NCBI RefSeq assembly: GCF_030373225.1
Contig: NZ_JAUCZG010000014.1
Span: 34,476-98,475 of the forward strand
Length of the DNA stretch: 64,000 nt
Origin: Hydrogenophaga sp.
GTDB lineage: Bacteria > Pseudomonadota > Gammaproteobacteria > Burkholderiales > Burkholderiaceae_C
Direction: 5' to 3'
The notes under the pieces were generated by a model. It was given only the letters and a program-made list of their open reading frames with translations, was not told the DNA's origin and ran no database searches. Below are positions 1-8,714 of this stretch, piece by piece; positions within the stretch are counted from its first letter, which is position 1; every line of letters begins with the position of its first letter. The translations under genes were made by a program, and so were the position numbers.

Positions 1-170
1 CCGGGTTTCCCGAGGGCTACCGCCATCTGGCCTACATCCAGACGCGCATCGGCTACACGGTCAAGCTCGACATGCCCATGCTCAAGGGTGCGCAGGTCGA
101 GGCCTTGTACCGGCGCGGTGCCGCCTGGCTGGCGGGCGGGGCGCTGGAGCGCGAGGTCCATCCCGCCTGA
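1..170 (+). CDS. C-terminal end of an unidentified protein (partial)
   Basis: The frame is open from the window edge and stops with TGA at 168-170, giving the last 55 residues of a protein. The fragment contains GYRHLAYIQ, a basic-hydrophobic stretch, and LYRRGAAWLAGG near the end. I do not recognise the family from this short tail. Its good codon use and its position 48 bp before a TctC-like gene on the same strand suggest that it is real and may share a transcript with the next two genes. Confidence 0.6.
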   Translation, partial: GFPEGYRHLAYIQTRIGYTVKLDMPMLKGAQVEALYRRGAAWLAGGALEREVHPA

Positions 171-218
171 GGCCGCACGCACCCGATTCACCGCTCGACA
201 ACAACACCGGAGACCGAC

Positions 219-1223
219 ATGACCGACCGCAGCCCCCTCTCGACCTCTCGCCGCCATCTCGTCGCCGCACTGCCTGCGGCCTGCCTGCTGAGCGCGGTCG
301 CACCCGCAGCCTGGGCGCAGGCCGACTTTCCTTCACGCGCGCTGCGCGTGATCGTGCCGCAGCCACCCGGCGGGGGTTTCGACTTCGTGGCGCGCGCGCT
401 TGCTGAGCGCCTGGCGAAGCGGCTGGGCCAGCCGGTGGTGGTGGAGAACCGCACCGGTTCGGGCACGCTGATCGGTACCGACGCGGCGGCCAAGGCCGCC
501 GCCGACGGTTACACGCTGCTCACGGGTTCGGTGTCGAACATGGTCCTGAACATGGGCCTGTACAAGAACCTCTCGTACGACAGCCTGCGCGACTTCGAGC
601 CGGTGGGCCTGGCCGTGAGCTACAGCTACACGCTGATCGCGCGCGCTGACCTGCCCTTCAAGTCGCTGGCCGAGGTGGTGGCCCATGCCAAGGCCAATCC
701 GGGCAAGCTGACCTACGCCTCGGCCGGCAACGGCTCGGGCCAGCACGTGCTGGCGGCCGCGCTCTGGCAACTCGCCGGCGTGGAGATCACCCATGTGCCG
801 TACCGGGGTGCGCAGGCCGCCTACACCGACCTGCTCGGCGGTCGCGTCGACATGTTCTTCGACCTCACCCCCACCACCCGTTCGCACATCGAGTCGGGCA
901 AGGTGTTCCCGCTCGCGGTCTCCGGCGCAGAGCGCAACGCCCTGCAACCCACCGTGCCCACGCTCATCGAGACCGGCGTGGCCAGGCTCGACCTGGAATC
1001 GTGGTTCGGCTACTTCGCACCCCGCGGCACACCGCCACAAGCCCTGCAGCGCCTGCGCACCGAGCTGGCCGCCGTGATCGCCGAACCCGAGCTGCGCGAG
1101 GTCTTCACCAAGGCCGGCGGCAAGCCCCTGACGATCAGCGTGGAGCAGACTTCGGCGATGCTCAAGCGCGATGTGGAGCGCTGGAGCGCCCTGATCCGTG
1201 CCGCCAACATCTCGCTCGACTGA
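219..1223 (+). CDS. Bug/TctC-family periplasmic substrate-binding protein
   Basis: This 334-residue protein belongs to the tripartite tricarboxylate transporter receptor (Bug) family, which binds carboxylated solutes in the periplasm. The N-terminus has an RR pair followed by a hydrophobic stretch and AWAQA, a typical export signal cleaved near residue 33. Family hallmarks follow: YPSRALRVIVPQPPGGGFD-like start of the mature protein, LGQPVVVENRTGSGTLIGTD, and HVPYRGAQAAYTDLLGGRVDMFFD. No TctA/TctB membrane genes are nearby, so this is one of the orphan Bug proteins common in Burkholderiales. The ligand cannot be read from the sequence. It precedes a flavin reductase by 26 bp, and the two may be co-transcribed. 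Confidence 0.92.
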   Translation: MTDRSPLSTSRRHLVAALPAACLLSAVAPAAWAQADFPSRALRVIVPQPPGGGFDFVARALAERLAKRLGQPVVVENRTGSGTLIGTDAAAKAAADGYTLLTGSVSNMVLNMGLYKNLSYDSLRDFEPVGLAVSYSYTLIARADLPFKSLAEVVAHAKANPGKLTYASAGNGSGQHVLAAALWQLAGVEITHVPYRGAQAAYTDLLGGRVDMFFDLTPTTRSHIESGKVFPLAVSGAERNALQPTVPTLIETGVARLDLESWFGYFAPRGTPPQALQRLRTELAAVIAEPELREVFTKAGGKPLTISVEQTSAMLKRDVERWSALIRAANISLD

Positions 1224-1249
1224 TCCCTTCCTTCATTTCAGGACACCCC

Positions 1250-1804
1250 ATGACATTCCAGGTCGTTGCCATTTCAGGCAGCCTTCGCAAGAACTCCACC
1301 AACACCATGGCGCTGCGCGCCGCACAGCGGCTCGCACCCGAAGGCATGCAGATCGAGATTGCCGACATTGCCGATATCCCGTTCTACAACGACGATGTGC
1401 GCGCCGCCGGTGAGCCCGCCGCCGTGACGGCGCTGAAGGCGAAGATCGCCTCCGCCGACGCGGTGCTGATCGCAACGCCCGAGTACAACTTCTCGATTCC
1501 CGGTGTGCTCAAGAACACGCTGGACTGGATGTCGCGTCCGCCCGCACCACCGTTCGACGGCAAGCCGGTGGCCATCCTGGGTGCGAGCCCGGGCCCGGTG
1601 GGCACGGCCCGTGTGCAGTACCACCTGCGCCAGGTGCTGGTGTTCCTCAATGCCTTCACACTGAACAAGCCCGAGGTGTTCATCAACCTGTCGGGAACGA
1701 AGTTCAATGCCGACGGCGAACTGACCGACGAGACCACCGCCCGGTTCATCGGTGAGCAGCTGGTGGCCCTGCGCACGCTGGCTGAGCGCGTCGCGCCCCG
1801 CTGA
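1250..1804 (+). CDS. NADPH-dependent FMN reductase (ChrR/YieF-like)
   Basis: A 184-residue flavodoxin-fold reductase that transfers electrons from NAD(P)H through FMN to quinones or other small acceptors in the cytoplasm. The N-terminal ISGSLRKNSTNTM is the FMN-phosphate loop. ATPEYNFSIPGVLKNTLDWMSRP is the signature segment of the chromate/quinone reductase group. GASPGPVGTARVQYHLRQVL matches the region involved in tetramer contacts. The start at 1250 is chosen because the family begins with this VVAISGSLR strand; the frame is open further upstream, but that part overlaps the previous gene in another frame. The physiological acceptor is unknown. Confidence 0.9.
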   Translation: MTFQVVAISGSLRKNSTNTMALRAAQRLAPEGMQIEIADIADIPFYNDDVRAAGEPAAVTALKAKIASADAVLIATPEYNFSIPGVLKNTLDWMSRPPAPPFDGKPVAILGASPGPVGTARVQYHLRQVLVFLNAFTLNKPEVFINLSGTKFNADGELTDETTARFIGEQLVALRTLAERVAPR

Positions 1805-1887
1805 GGCCCACCCAAACCCCCGTGACAGCGCAGCCGGCAGCGGCTGACTAAGATGCCCGGGTCCATTTGAAAACACCGGGAGACACC

Positions 1888-2910
1888 ATGTTCGACACCG
1901 CGATCGCGGGCAGCCTGCCCAAACCGGCCTGGTTGGCCGAAACCGAAAAACTATGGCCGCAATGGAAGGCGCAAGGGCCGGAGCTGCAGCAAGCCAAGGC
2001 AGATGCCACCCTGCTGTGGATCAAGGCACAGGAAGATGCGGGCCTGGACGTGATCGGCGACGGCGAGCAGGCGCGCCAGCACTTCGTGCACGGCTTTGTC
2101 GAGCAGGTCGAGGGCATCGACTTCGAGCACAAGGTGACCATGGGCATCCGCAACAACCGCTACGACGCCCAGGTGCCGCAGGTGGTGGCACCGCTGCGCC
2201 TGAAGGGCCGCGTGCACGCGTTCGAGGCACAGCTCGCGCGCAAGCACACGAAGAAAAAACTGAAGTTCACGCTGCCCGGCCCCATGACCATCGTCGACAC
2301 CGTGGCCGACCGTTACTACGGTGACAAGGTGAAGATGGCGATGGCGTTTGCCGAGCTGCTCAACCAGGAAGCACTGGCGCTGCAGGCCGACGGGGTGGAC
2401 ATCATCCAGTTCGACGAACCGGCCTTCAACGTCTACATGCAGGACGCGGCCGACTGGGGCGTGGCCGCGCTCGAGGTGGCGGCGCGCGGCCTCACCTGCA
2501 CCACGGCGGTCCATATCTGCTACGGCTACGGCATCAAGGCGAACGTCGACTGGAAGCAGACGCTCGGGGAGGAATGGCGCCAGTACGAGCAGGTGTTTCC
2601 GGCGCTCGCAAAAAGCAGCATCGACCAGGTGAGCCTGGAGTGTTTCCACTCGCACGTGCCGCCCGAGCTGATGCAACTGCTCGAAGGCAAGGACGTGATG
2701 GTGGGCGTGATCGACGTGGCCAGCGACGTGATCGAGACGCCTGAGCAGGTGGCCGACACCATTGGTCTGGCCCTGAAGTACGTGCCCAGGCAGCACCTGA
2801 TTGCCTGCACCAATTGCGGCCTGGCGCCCATGAGTCGCGAAGTCGCCATGGCCAAGCTCGAAGCGCTGGCCCAGGGCGCCGCACTGGCGCGTCAGCGCTA
2901 CGGAGCCTGA
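1888..2910 (+). CDS. Core methionine synthase, MesD-type (MetE C-terminal-domain homologue)
   Basis: A 340-residue protein corresponding only to the zinc-binding catalytic half of cobalamin-independent methionine synthase, which methylates homocysteine. Zinc ligands are visible: His209 and Cys211 (VHICYGYG), Glu251 (SLECFHS) and Cys310 (TNCG). The sequence AGSLPKPAWLA at the start, GDGEQARQHFV and IDVASDVIETPEQVA resemble the MesD group of folate-independent enzymes, which take the methyl group from a donor other than methyl-folate. The start at 1888 has GGGAGA just upstream; an in-frame ATG 21 bp earlier is less well placed. The DUF1852 partner (MesX) usually associated with MesD is not in this neighbourhood. 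The stop is immediately followed by the next start codon. Confidence 0.85.
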   Translation: MFDTAIAGSLPKPAWLAETEKLWPQWKAQGPELQQAKADATLLWIKAQEDAGLDVIGDGEQARQHFVHGFVEQVEGIDFEHKVTMGIRNNRYDAQVPQVVAPLRLKGRVHAFEAQLARKHTKKKLKFTLPGPMTIVDTVADRYYGDKVKMAMAFAELLNQEALALQADGVDIIQFDEPAFNVYMQDAADWGVAALEVAARGLTCTTAVHICYGYGIKANVDWKQTLGEEWRQYEQVFPALAKSSIDQVSLECFHSHVPPELMQLLEGKDVMVGVIDVASDVIETPEQVADTIGLALKYVPRQHLIACTNCGLAPMSREVAMAKLEALAQGAALARQRYGA

Positions 2911-4098
2911 ATGCGCGCACCCCTGCCCCCCGCCGATCTGGCCGACCTGGGCCTGTGTCCCGACCGCATGCGCCGGCTGGTGGACGTGCTGCAGGCCGAT
3001 GTTGAACGCGGCCGCCTGCCCGGCGCGGTGGTGGTGCTCGCGCGCCACGGCCGCATCGCCCTGATGCAGGGCATCGGGCGGCTCGATCCGGCGCGCGACA
3101 CTCCCATGCCGCTCGACGCCGTGTTCCGCATCTACTCCATGACCAAGCCCATCGTGTCGGTGGCGGTGATGATGCTGATCGAACAAGGCCGCCTGAAGCT
3201 GGCCGACCCGGTGCACCAGCACCTGGGCGAGTACGCCGGGCAGCAAGTGGCGGTGCCCACACCCGGCGGCGTGACGCTGCGGGCGGTGCAGCGGGCCGCC
3301 ACGGTGCAGGACCTGCTGCGCCACACGGCCGGCCTCACCTACGAATTCCTCGGTGACTCCCCGGTTCAGCAGATGTACCGGCAGTGCACCTTGGGCTCGC
3401 GCGCTCGCAGCAACGCCGAGTTCAGCCAGGCACTGGCCGCGTTGCCGCTCATGGCCGAACCCGGCAGCGAATGGGCCTACAGCCGCGCCACCGACGTGCT
3501 GGGCCGCTTGATCGAGGTGATCACCGGACAGACCCTGGCGCAGCACCTGCACCAGGCCATCCTGGCGCCACTGGGCATGACGGACACCGGCTTCGTGGTG
3601 CCCGAGGCCGATCACGCCCGCATCGCCGAGCCGTTTGCGCACGACCCCGACGGCGGCGTGCCGATGCGGCTGATCGACCCGCGCGAAAACCCGGTGCTGC
3701 AAAGCGGCGGAGGGGGCCTGATGTCCACCGCCGCCGACTACGCACGCTTCCTGCAGTTCATGCTCAACAAGGGTGAACTCGGTGGCGTGCGGCTGCTGGG
3801 CCCGCGCACGGTGGACTTCATGACGGCCGACCACCTGGGCACGATTCCCGGCAGCGATCCGTCGCTGCTGCCGCCGGGCCATGGCTTCGGCCTGGGCTTT
3901 GCCGTGCGCACCGCCTCTGGTGTGGCGCCCATGCCGGGCTCGGTGGGCACCTACCACTGGAGCGGCATCGGCGGCACCAGCTTTTTCGTCGATCCGGCGG
4001 AACAGCTGTTCGGTATCTTTCTCGCGCAGGCGCCCAACCAGCGGGAGCACTACCGCGCGTTGTTCCGCACGCTGGCCTGTTCGGCACTGATCGACTGA
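2911..4098 (+). CDS. Serine hydrolase of the class C beta-lactamase / EstB fold
   Basis: A 395-residue cytoplasmic serine hydrolase. Ser76-Met-Thr-Lys79 (YSMTKP) is the SxxK nucleophile motif and Tyr190 in WAYSRATD is the partner tyrosine; GGGLMSTAADYARFLQFML and the late HWSGIGGTSFFVDP segment are typical of EstB-like esterases. No signal peptide is present, which argues against a periplasmic beta-lactamase. The natural ester or amide substrate is unknown. The ATG follows directly on the TGA of the methionine synthase gene, so translation is probably coupled. The 3' end overlaps the convergent DUF2889 gene by 49 bp. Confidence 0.88.
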   Translation: MRAPLPPADLADLGLCPDRMRRLVDVLQADVERGRLPGAVVVLARHGRIALMQGIGRLDPARDTPMPLDAVFRIYSMTKPIVSVAVMMLIEQGRLKLADPVHQHLGEYAGQQVAVPTPGGVTLRAVQRAATVQDLLRHTAGLTYEFLGDSPVQQMYRQCTLGSRARSNAEFSQALAALPLMAEPGSEWAYSRATDVLGRLIEVITGQTLAQHLHQAILAPLGMTDTGFVVPEADHARIAEPFAHDPDGGVPMRLIDPRENPVLQSGGGGLMSTAADYARFLQFMLNKGELGGVRLLGPRTVDFMTADHLGTIPGSDPSLLPPGHGFGLGFAVRTASGVAPMPGSVGTYHWSGIGGTSFFVDPAEQLFGIFLAQAPNQREHYRALFRTLACSALID

Positions 4099-4649
4099 GC
4101 GGCCTTCGCTGGCGGCTGCCAGCGAAAGAACATCGGGTAGACCTTCTCCACCACCGGGCCGTTGAAGTCCCAGGCCAGGCACTGGCCCAGGTGCATCGGC
4201 GGGCTGCCATCGGCCGGTGGCGCAAAAGAGGCCGAGCGGGCCTGGAATGCGGCAGTCGCGAGGTTGAACAACAACTCGCGCAGGTGCGTGCAGCCCTGGA
4301 TGCCACCGAGGTGGCGCTGGATCGTGTGGCGCCAGCCCTTGCCCAGCACCTCGCCGACCATGCCCTGCATGGGGAGCATCGCCTCGGGGCACGGCCCGTG
4401 CGGATGTGCGTCCATGGCCACCGCGATGTCGCGGATCACCATCGTCTCATCCACCGTCACGCGGATGTGCATGTGGTGCACCGGCTCGCCGGCTTCCCAG
4501 CGGCGTTCCCCTTCGATCTCGAAGGCGTGCGGCTTGCTGTCGTGCAGCGTGCCCTCGATGTCCCACAGGCCATCGGCGCGATGGAAGCCGCGGTACTCGA
4601 CGCGGCGGGTGTGCATGGGGGTGCGGGGCTGGGGTGCGGGCAGGGGCAA
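4050..4649 (-). CDS. DUF2889 family protein
   Basis: About 199 residues with the DUF2889 pattern: PLPAPQPRTPMHTRRVEYRGFHRADGLWDIEG at the start (split here across the motif), then HHMHIRVTVDETMVI, and a central GCTHLRELLF segment. The function of the family is not established. I place the start at a TTG at 4649, because the PxPxPxRTPMHTRR stretch is conserved in the family and GGAG lies 8 bases before that TTG; an ATG at 4616 would delete the conserved stretch. The gene is convergent with, and overlaps by 49 bp, the serine hydrolase gene. Confidence 0.8.
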   Translation of the reverse strand: MPLPAPQPRTPMHTRRVEYRGFHRADGLWDIEGTLHDSKPHAFEIEGERRWEAGEPVHHMHIRVTVDETMVIRDIAVAMDAHPHGPCPEAMLPMQGMVGEVLGKGWRHTIQRHLGGIQGCTHLRELLFNLATAAFQARSASFAPPADGSPPMHLGQCLAWDFNGPVVEKVYPMFFRWQPPAKAAQSISAEQASVRNNAR

Positions 4650-4742
4650 AACGGTTTCTCCAACAGGGGCGATGCAAGGTGCAGATTTTCGGGCATGGGA
4701 GGCGATGGCACACTGGTTGCCCAATCGCCCTGGAGACACGCC

Positions 4743-5258
4743 ATGTCACACGATCACGACACTGCCCACCCGCACCCGCACCCGCACCCGCACGATGTTC
4801 CGGCCTGGAAGCACGACGGCGTGCGCGTGGTGCCTTGCAACCAGCTCGACGGCAACGTGCCGTCGACGCCCGGCATGGACCGCAAGGCGGCGATCAACTT
4901 CGCACGCGTGGGCGCGAGCAAGCTCTGGGCGGGCACGGTGACCATCCATCCCGATGCGAAGACCGGCGCCCACCACCATGGGCCGCTGGAGAGCGTGATC
5001 TACGTGGTCAAGGGCCGCGCGCGCATGCGCTGGGGCGACCATCTGGAATTCACCGCCGAGGCCGGCCCGGGCGATTTCATCTACGTGCCGCCCTTCGTGC
5101 CGCACCAGGAGATCAACGCCAGCCCGACCGAGGTGCTGGAGTGCGTGCTGTGCCGCAGCGACGGGCAGGCGGTGGCGGTCAACCTGGACATCGAGCCGGT
5201 GGAAAAACCCGAACAGGTGCTGTGGGTGGACCCGACACACCCCACCGGCGCGGTCTGA
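4743..5258 (+). CDS. Cupin-domain protein with a His-Pro-rich N-terminus
   Basis: A 171-residue single-domain cupin. Motif 1 gives His77, His79 and Glu83, and motif 2 gives His121, the usual 3-His/1-Glu metal site of the beta barrel; many such proteins are dioxygenases or small-molecule isomerases, but the substrate cannot be told here. Before the barrel lies a His/Pro-rich tail (residues 3-17) encoded by a CCGCAC hexamer repeated four times, which could bind extra metal. GGAG precedes the ATG at 4743. The gene sits alone between a convergently transcribed amidase and a divergently transcribed DUF2889 gene. Confidence 0.85.
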   Translation: MSHDHDTAHPHPHPHPHDVPAWKHDGVRVVPCNQLDGNVPSTPGMDRKAAINFARVGASKLWAGTVTIHPDAKTGAHHHGPLESVIYVVKGRARMRWGDHLEFTAEAGPGDFIYVPPFVPHQEINASPTEVLECVLCRSDGQAVAVNLDIEPVEKPEQVLWVDPTHPTGAV

Positions 5259-5285
5259 GCCGCACCATCTCCCCGCCCGGTCTGC

Positions 5286-6569
5286 TCAGCCTCGAACCGC
5301 CGCTTCGAGCTGCAGCGCTGCGCTCAGGGCCCTGGCATCGCGCCAGCGCGGCCCGATCACCGTCACACCCACCGGCATGCCGTGGCTGCCCACGCCCGTG
5401 GGCACGTGCACGCAGGGCACGCCCAGCAGGCTCCACATCCGGCTGAAGACCGGGTTGCCGGTGGCGTCCAGCCCGGGTGGCGCCTCGCCGGTGGCGCTCG
5501 GCGCGATCAACACGTCCACCTGCGCGAGCAGGTTCTCGATCTCGCCACGCGCATGGATCGCCAGCGCGTGGGCCGCGGCCAGGCGCTCGCCGTCCACCGC
5601 GGCACCGCTGACCAGCAGATCGGCAAACGCCGGACTGAACAGGCTGGCGTGGCGGCGGCGCTCGGGGGCAAAGGCCGCCCAGGCCTCGAAACCCATGATG
5701 TCCATCTGCGCCTGCGCCAGCCCTGCCCAGGCGCCGGGCACGACCGCCTCGACAACACGCGCGCCGAGCCGGTCGAAATGGCGTGCGGCCACCTGCAGCG
5801 CGCGGCGCGCGTCTTCCGAGGCCAGATCCCAGTGCGGTGTGTGGCAGATGCCGACACGCCAGCCTTTGACGTCCCCCGTGGGCAAGGCGATGCGCGACAG
5901 GGTGCTGACAAAAAACGCCGCGTCGTCCACGGTGCGGGCAAACACCCCGGCGGTGTCCAGCGTGGGCGAAAGCGACTTGATGCCAGCCATGGGCAGCAGA
6001 CCGAACGTGGGCTTGTAGCCGACCACGCCGCAGTAGGCTGCGGGCCGGACGATGGAGGCAGCGGTCTGCGTGCCGAAGGCCAGCGGCACCATGCCGGCGG
6101 CCACCGCTGCGGCCGAGCCGCTGGACGAGCCGCCGGGCGTGCGCGGTGCGTCGGCTGCGGCGCGCGGGTTGCGCGTGACGCCGGGCTTGAAGGTAGCGAA
6201 CTCGGTGGTCACGGTCTTGCCCATGACCACGCCCCCGGCCTCGCGCACGCTGGCCACCACGGCAGCGTCCACCGTTGGACGGTGCCCGGCGTAGATCGGC
6301 GATCCGTAGGTGGTGGGCATGTCGGCGGTGTCGATCAGGTCCTTCACGGCCACCGGCACACCGGCCAGCGCTCCCTGAACACCGGCCTGGTCCAGCGCTC
6401 TTGCCTGGGCGATCACCTGGGCGCCATCAAAGTGCTGCCAGGCCATGATGCCGGGCTCCAGTGCTTCCACGCGTTCCACCAGGGCCTGCGCCACCGACTC
6501 GGCGCTGAGGTCGCGCCGCGCCACCAACGCGGCGATCTCGCGCGCCGTCATGTCATCGATCTTCTGCAT
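5286..6569 (-). CDS. Amidase (amidase-signature family)
   Basis: A 427-residue amide hydrolase of the GatA/AtzF fold. The catalytic triad is visible: Lys76 in AVKDLIDTADMP, the cis-serine near residue 149 in GGSSSGSAAAVAAG, and the nucleophile Ser172 in TAASIVRPAAYC. The remainder, with KSLSPTLDTAGVFARTVDDAA, is normal. The family cleaves small amides, and the absence of gatB/gatC rules against the tRNA amidotransferase. The sequence does not show the substrate. No signal peptide is seen, so it is cytoplasmic. Confidence 0.88.
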   Translation of the reverse strand: MQKIDDMTAREIAALVARRDLSAESVAQALVERVEALEPGIMAWQHFDGAQVIAQARALDQAGVQGALAGVPVAVKDLIDTADMPTTYGSPIYAGHRPTVDAAVVASVREAGGVVMGKTVTTEFATFKPGVTRNPRAAADAPRTPGGSSSGSAAAVAAGMVPLAFGTQTAASIVRPAAYCGVVGYKPTFGLLPMAGIKSLSPTLDTAGVFARTVDDAAFFVSTLSRIALPTGDVKGWRVGICHTPHWDLASEDARRALQVAARHFDRLGARVVEAVVPGAWAGLAQAQMDIMGFEAWAAFAPERRRHASLFSPAFADLLVSGAAVDGERLAAAHALAIHARGEIENLLAQVDVLIAPSATGEAPPGLDATGNPVFSRMWSLLGVPCVHVPTGVGSHGMPVGVTVIGPRWRDARALSAALQLEAAVRG

Positions 6570-6761
6570 GCCATGCCTTCATCAAGCGGGCCGGACATCC
6601 GACCCGTCAGCCCCGCATTCTGGCGGCGCAACCGGCCGGATGCGAGCCACTGAGGCGACAAGCTGCGCGGGGGTCTGGTCTTGACGACGGACCGTCGTCA
6701 CCCTGCCCTCGCCAGGGCGCAGGATGCACGGCCTGAAGGCGCAGCTGGCGGGTGAACCGGC

Positions 6762-7100
6762 TCAGCGCGGCTGGCGCTGGATGCGGATCGACTGCACGCT
6801 GCCCGATCGGATGCGCACCGTGGCCATGAGCTTGCCGGGGCCCCGGTCGTAGATCCAGTCGTCGATCTGCTGGCAGGGCACGGCGGTGCCGGCCAGGGTC
6901 CCGGGCACCAGTTCCTTGTTCTGAAAAACCGGTGCACAGAAGCTGTCCTGCAACTGGGGGCGGCCGCATTTCTGCAGCAGGGATGCACGCGAATCGCCCT
7001 CTTCGACCGTGCCACCGCTGCAGCGCAGTGCATCGGCATGGACCGGCAGCGACAGCCAGACCAGCATGGTCAACAGACCCAGACGACCCCGCAAACCCAT
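6762..7100 (-). CDS. Exported DUF2845 protein
   Basis: A 112-residue secreted protein: a cleavable signal (GLLTMLVWLSLPVHADA), then LRCSGGTVEEGDSRASLLQKCGRP and a late WIYDRGPGKLMATVRI, the DUF2845 layout. The mature part has several cysteines and is likely disulfide-bonded in the periplasm. Its function is not known. The start at 7100 is chosen because AGGGAGG lies five bases upstream; an ATG 15 bases earlier sits in that Shine-Dalgarno region. Confidence 0.75.
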   Translation of the reverse strand: MGLRGRLGLLTMLVWLSLPVHADALRCSGGTVEEGDSRASLLQKCGRPQLQDSFCAPVFQNKELVPGTLAGTAVPCQQIDDWIYDRGPGKLMATVRIRSGSVQSIRIQRQPR

Positions 7101-7184
7101 GCAGACCTCCCTCATGAAAGGGGTGAAGTGTGCGCCGTGCGTGTGTCTGGATTGTGTGGACGGTTCACATCCTGTCACCCGGCC

Positions 7185-7409
7185 TCACCACAGGGCGGAA
7201 TCGCGCATGTCCTGGACCTTGCGGCGGTTGCGGGTGCGCCAGACACTCAGACCGTACGCCAGCGCCACCAACAGCAGCAAGGTGGCGCCCGCCAGTTCTC
7301 CCAGGCTCAGGTGGCGACCCAGCCAGACCGACGTCAGCCACGAGAAGCCGAGCAGGCACGCCGCGATGGCGGCGGCAGCGAGGGCTATGTATGGAAGTGA
7401 ACGCAACAT
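7185..7409 (-). CDS. Small two-helix membrane protein
   Basis: A 74-residue protein with two clear hydrophobic segments (YIALAAAAIAACLLGF and ELAGATLLLLVALAYGLSVW) and a charged tail TRNRRKVQDMRD. No family is recognised. The ATG at 7409 lacks a good Shine-Dalgarno sequence, so the exact start is uncertain. The gene lies 84 bp before the DUF2845 gene on the same strand. Confidence 0.5.
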   Translation of the reverse strand: MLRSLPYIALAAAAIAACLLGFSWLTSVWLGRHLSLGELAGATLLLLVALAYGLSVWRTRNRRKVQDMRDSALW

Positions 7410-7622
7410 GGTCAGGGGGAGCTTGGGTGTTCTCTGGGGAAATGTGCTGGTGGGGGCCAGCGCGCAACGGGCCGCCGGGCTGCGCGGGATCCAGGGCATT
7501 GCATTCTCGCACCAAGGCATCGGCTTGCGTCACTACACTCTGACCTCCCCGGGTGAGCCGCCGGCCACCTCCACTTCGCCAGAAATGGCTACCAAAGTAC
7601 GACAAAGGGCGACGAACTCGCT

Positions 7623-8228
7623 ATGGAAATCCTGATTCTGGTGATGCTGGGGGTCTCGGGTGTGTGGCTGCTGCGCTCGAGCGAACAGAAGCACCGCATC
7701 GCACTGCTGGGCAGTTTTCTGGGCAAGTACCAGATCGAGACCCTGATGGAGAACCTCACACAGGGGTATCTGCGGGCCTTGGGCGAGGACGATCCGGCCC
7801 GGCGTGAGCAGATCCTGAACATGCTGGTGGCCGCAGAGCAGTCGGTGGCGCAGCAGTTCGGCAGTTTTGCCGCCGAGTTCTCCCGCCTTGACGAAGCGCG
7901 CACGCGTGTCAGCACGCTGGGCGTGGCGCTGCCGAAGGCCGCCAGCCTGTTTCCCAAGGCCACGTTCGACGCGCGCGAGGCTTTTCGCATCCACGCCCGC
8001 GGGCTGGCCGAAGTGGCGGGCAACGGGTTGCAGCGCTCGCCCCGCGACAAGGCCTTCACGATGTCGGCCGAGCTGCTGCTGATGCAGCACACCTGTCATT
8101 GGTTCTGCCGCTCCCGGGCCACGGCATCTGCACGCATGCTGATGCGCCACCAGACGACACACGAACAACTGGTGGCTGGCGTGACACCGGCCACGCGGCG
8201 GGACTACCTGGCCCTGACGCAGGCCTGA
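7623..8228 (+). CDS. Hypothetical membrane-anchored protein
   Basis: A 201-residue protein with one N-terminal hydrophobic anchor (EILILVMLGVSGVWLL) followed by a helical soluble region, presumably cytoplasmic. I do not recognise a domain. A cysteine-histidine pair in MQHTCHWFCRSR is the only distinctive motif. It lies between divergent and convergent neighbours and appears to form its own transcription unit. Confidence 0.7.
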   Translation: MEILILVMLGVSGVWLLRSSEQKHRIALLGSFLGKYQIETLMENLTQGYLRALGEDDPARREQILNMLVAAEQSVAQQFGSFAAEFSRLDEARTRVSTLGVALPKAASLFPKATFDAREAFRIHARGLAEVAGNGLQRSPRDKAFTMSAELLLMQHTCHWFCRSRATASARMLMRHQTTHEQLVAGVTPATRRDYLALTQA

Positions 8229-8234
8229 GGCGGC

Positions 8235-8711
8235 TCAGCCGCGGGCGGCGTCGCCGAGCAGGCCGGCGTCGAGCCTCTGCAGCAACGCGCGCAGGGCGTC
8301 GGCGTTCCGGGGGTCTTGGGCGCTGTCGAGCGCGTCGACCAGCACATCGCGCACGGCCTCGGCCGTGACCAGTTCCATGTCCCAGTCGGGAAACAGGCGC
8401 TCGCGCACTTCTTCGCCCGAGGTCAGCAGAACCACGTTGTGGTGCCGGGGATCCTTCTTGAGGTGCGACATGAGCGCAAGCACGCTGTCTCGCGGGCCTT
8501 CGAGCCACTGGAAGAAGATGCCGCTGCCGAACACCAGCAGGCCGGTGATGCCGCGCGGGGGGTTGCCGCGCCGCGAGGCCGCGATGATGTGGTCCACCGC
8601 CGCGGCGCCCACGCCGTCGGAGGCCTGGCTGCAGTACACGAGGTTGTAGAGCAGCGGCATGCCCTGACCGGACAAGGGTTCGTCGCCATGGTGAAGTGGG
8701 TGAGCGCTCAT
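8235..8711 (-). CDS. BLUF-domain blue-light sensor protein
   Basis: A 158-residue protein that is essentially a lone BLUF domain, which binds FAD and senses blue light. The key residues are present: Tyr26 (LVYCSQAS), Asn50 (RRGNPPRGITG), Gln68 (FFQWLEGP) and Trp110 (FPDWDMEL). About 40 residues follow the domain and are helical, as in short BLUF proteins that signal by protein contact; no EAL, GGDEF or cyclase domain is attached. The start at 8711 lies three bases after the yebC stop and has GGGAGG upstream, so the gene is the second of a yebC-BLUF pair. An internal ATG (residue 18) is an alternative start. Confidence 0.88.
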   Translation of the reverse strand: MSAHPLHHGDEPLSGQGMPLLYNLVYCSQASDGVGAAAVDHIIAASRRGNPPRGITGLLVFGSGIFFQWLEGPRDSVLALMSHLKKDPRHHNVVLLTSGEEVRERLFPDWDMELVTAEAVRDVLVDALDSAQDPRNADALRALLQRLDAGLLGDAARG

Positions 8712-8714
8712 TCC

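Noticed and set aside
1951..4392. An 813-codon open frame on the minus strand opposite the methionine synthase and serine hydrolase genes
   Set aside because: It is rich in His, Gln and Arg with no domain, and lies antisense to two well-supported genes; long antisense frames are common at this GC content.
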